Positions 13,457 through 14,523 of a DNA stretch of 14,523 nt are shown one piece after another (the first letter of the stretch is position 1; every line of letters begins with the position of its first letter). The stretch lies in the NCBI GenBank assembly GCA_934320655.1, contig CAKRFN010000030.1, positions 1-14,523 on the forward strand, read 5' to 3'. Under the pieces are notes generated by a model that saw only the letters and a list, made by a program, of their open reading frames with translations, did no database searches and was not told the origin of the DNA. The stretch is from an uncultured Eubacterium sp. Lineage in GTDB: Bacteria > Bacillota > Clostridia > Lachnospirales > Lachnospiraceae. Position numbers and translations under genes: made by a program.

Positions 13457-13581
13457 ACATTTACAGCAGGAGTTTTTACACCTTAATCCAACAACCTCTA
13501 TTCTCTTTACCTCAAATAGGGGATTATTTTATGTTGCAAGCGACGTTACTTTTCCAGAAAGTACTGGGAATCCATGACCGC

Positions 13582-14394
13582 TTATAAGGCGCTCACGGGC
13601 AGGACAATTCTCGAGCAATAGCGCCGTGTGTCGATCTCCCGCCCCGTATAGGGCGCGACGATGCCCAGCACACGCGGCAGACCGGTGGGTGTCAGCCCGC
13701 GCTCCTTCACCTCGCGTCCCAGCGTCAGCCATACCTCGTCTAATCCGTCGTCATAGTCACCGTAGTACAATAAGGACAACGCCCGGCAGGCCGGCAGCAC
13801 GACCGCATCCACAGGCGCCTGTTCCTGCCGCACAGGTACACAGACCCAGTAGGGATAGGGTTTCTCTCCGATGTAACCCTCCAGATAATCGTTCCGCTCC
13901 TGCATCGTAAAAATCGGCTCGTCGGAAAGCACGCAGCCCTTTCTGATACACTCGCTGTAAAACTCATACATGGAGGCATACTTCTCCGCAATCGTGCGTC
14001 CTATGCACTTCTTCATGCAGCAGGTCACCGCGTGGAGCTGTATCAGCTGCGCGGAGATAGCGGTGCACTCTCCCGCCCGCAGCCGCAGCTCCTCCACACT
14101 TTGCTGAAGAACCTGCAAACGCTCCTCCAACACCTCGAGCAGTCCCGACACCTCACCGCCCCGTACAAAATAGTCCGCGATCTCCTGTGCGCCCAGTCCC
14201 ATGGATTTGAATTTTTCGATCTGCAAAACGCGCGCGATGTTGTGGTTATCGTAGTACCGCCGCCCGCTCTCCGGCGCGACATAGGCAGGCGTGAGCAGTC
14301 CCTTTTCCTCCATGCGCATCAACGTGCTGCGGGAAACGCCACAGGCATGCGCCGCCTCAGTGATCTGAAAGAGCTTTTTTGTATCTGTTTCCAT
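13582..14394 (-). CDS. MerR family regulator with GyrI-like effector domain
   Basis: The 270-residue regulator has a MerR helix-turn-helix at residues ~8-75 (LFQITEAAHACGVSRSTLMR, then SGRRYYDNHNIARVLQI and SMGLGAQEIADYF), a dimerising coiled coil at ~85-115 (LLEVLEERLQVLQQSVEELRLR), and a C-terminal GyrI-like ligand domain (~120-270). This is the BmrR/Mta layout of multidrug-sensing activators. The start ATG 14394 follows AGGAGG at 6 bases. A consensus promoter (14456-14483) drives it, and a MerR-type operator (14422-14437) lies between that promoter and the gene, within the promoter of the divergent gene on the right. The target is therefore probably that off-window gene. The gene is noticeably more GC-rich than the segment 12364-13530 beside it. 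Confidence 0.92.
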   Translation of the reverse strand: METDTKKLFQITEAAHACGVSRSTLMRMEEKGLLTPAYVAPESGRRYYDNHNIARVLQIEKFKSMGLGAQEIADYFVRGGEVSGLLEVLEERLQVLQQSVEELRLRAGECTAISAQLIQLHAVTCCMKKCIGRTIAEKYASMYEFYSECIRKGCVLSDEPIFTMQERNDYLEGYIGEKPYPYWVCVPVRQEQAPVDAVVLPACRALSLLYYGDYDDGLDEVWLTLGREVKERGLTPTGLPRVLGIVAPYTGREIDTRRYCSRIVLPVSAL

Positions 14395-14415
14395 CCTGTA
14401 CCTCCTAAAAAATAC

Positions 14416-14446
14416 TTGCTTCGTTCATGGGTGAACGGGTTATAGT
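14416..14446 (+). promoter_or_regulatory. MerR-type promoter with 19-bp spacer and central dyad
   Basis: On the plus strand TTGCTT (14416-14421) and TATAGT (14441-14446, 5/6 to consensus) are 19 bases apart, the overlong spacing diagnostic of MerR-activated promoters. The spacer is filled by the dyad CGTTCATGGGTGAACG (14422-14437; 6-bp arms, 4-base centre). Transcription would run rightwards towards the ribosome site at 14514. Bound MerR would also sit just downstream of the merR start point and could repress it. Confidence 0.7.
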
Positions 14447-14455
14447 TATACTAGC

Positions 14456-14483
14456 ATTATAAGAAAACATAGGTTGCTGTCAA
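14456..14483 (-). promoter_or_regulatory. Promoter of the MerR gene
   Basis: On the minus strand perfect TTGACA (14478-14483) and TATAAT (14456-14461) hexamers are 16 bases apart. Transcription would start near 14449, giving a leader of about 55 bases that includes the dyad 14422-14437 and the AGGAGG ribosome site. Confidence 0.75.
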
Positions 14484-14513
14484 GTCTGAAACAGCAAACA
14501 TAAGTCTAACGAT

Positions 14514-14519
14514 AAGGAG
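14514..14519 (+). promoter_or_regulatory. Ribosome binding site of a divergent gene right of the window
   Basis: AAGGAG close to the window end, with no ATG yet, indicates a plus-strand gene beginning within a few bases after 14523. Its promoter is the MerR-type one at 14416-14446. Its product is not visible; an efflux pump or detoxifying enzyme is typical for such pairs. Confidence 0.55.
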
Positions 14520-14523
14520 TGAA

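Noticed and set aside
13582..14523. Mobile-element boundary near the MerR gene
   Set aside because: The composition changes here, but no integrase, terminal repeat or tRNA is present to support an element edge.

Overview
The window looks like a chromosomal segment from a gut Firmicute, most likely a Lachnospiraceae-type Clostridia. This rests on protein style (GH36 alpha-galactosidase, MATE pumps paired with AraC or LytTR regulators, an ABC-2 exporter, a DUF3791/DUF3990 cassette), strong AGGAGG-type ribosome binding sites, and coding DNA of roughly balanced GC with very AT-rich intergenic regions. Genus is not resolvable by eye. Almost everything lies on the minus strand; only the first AraC gene is on plus. 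Both window edges carry a Shine-Dalgarno sequence for a divergent gene that starts just outside (minus strand at the left edge, plus strand at the right edge).

Region 1 (1-4150) is a sugar-control locus. An AT-rich divergent promoter region (1-280) precedes an AraC regulator, which converges on and overlaps a LacI regulator. Behind lacI lies a GH36 alpha-galactosidase that has lost its 5' end and about 60 internal codons. An 11-bp palindromic motif, GCTAAATTAGC, occurs in the left divergent region and twice across the lacI promoter, marking a probable LacI regulon.

Region 2 (4222-8557) is a run of minus-strand membrane genes: an ABC ATPase, an ABC-2 permease split by a single in-frame TAG, a 5'-truncated LytTR regulator, a DUF3021-like membrane protein, and a MATE exporter. 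ATPase/permease, LytTR/DUF3021 and DUF3021/MATE overlap by a few bases each, as in translationally coupled operons.

Region 3 (8625-12314) holds an AAA_14/DUF4143 ATPase behind a perfect 18-bp inverted repeat that overlaps its promoter, and a MATE-AraC pair in which the AraC carries a GyrI-like effector domain and overlaps the MATE gene by 62 bp.

Region 4 (12364-14523) begins with a visibly more AT-rich island: a DUF3791 - DUF3990 - small protein cassette whose central DUF3990 (predicted ADP-ribosyltransferase fold) has been gutted by deletions while both flanking small genes remain intact, plus an unrecognised 5'-ambiguous ORF. It ends with a GC-richer MerR regulator and a textbook MerR-type promoter (19-bp spacer with a central dyad) driving a gene just beyond the right edge.

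The most striking overall property is the density of lesions: at least four genes in 14.5 kb carry deletions, truncation or a nonsense codon, while neighbouring regulatory and transport genes are intact. No RNA genes, insertion sequences or CRISPR arrays were seen. The longest gene-free stretch is 1-280.
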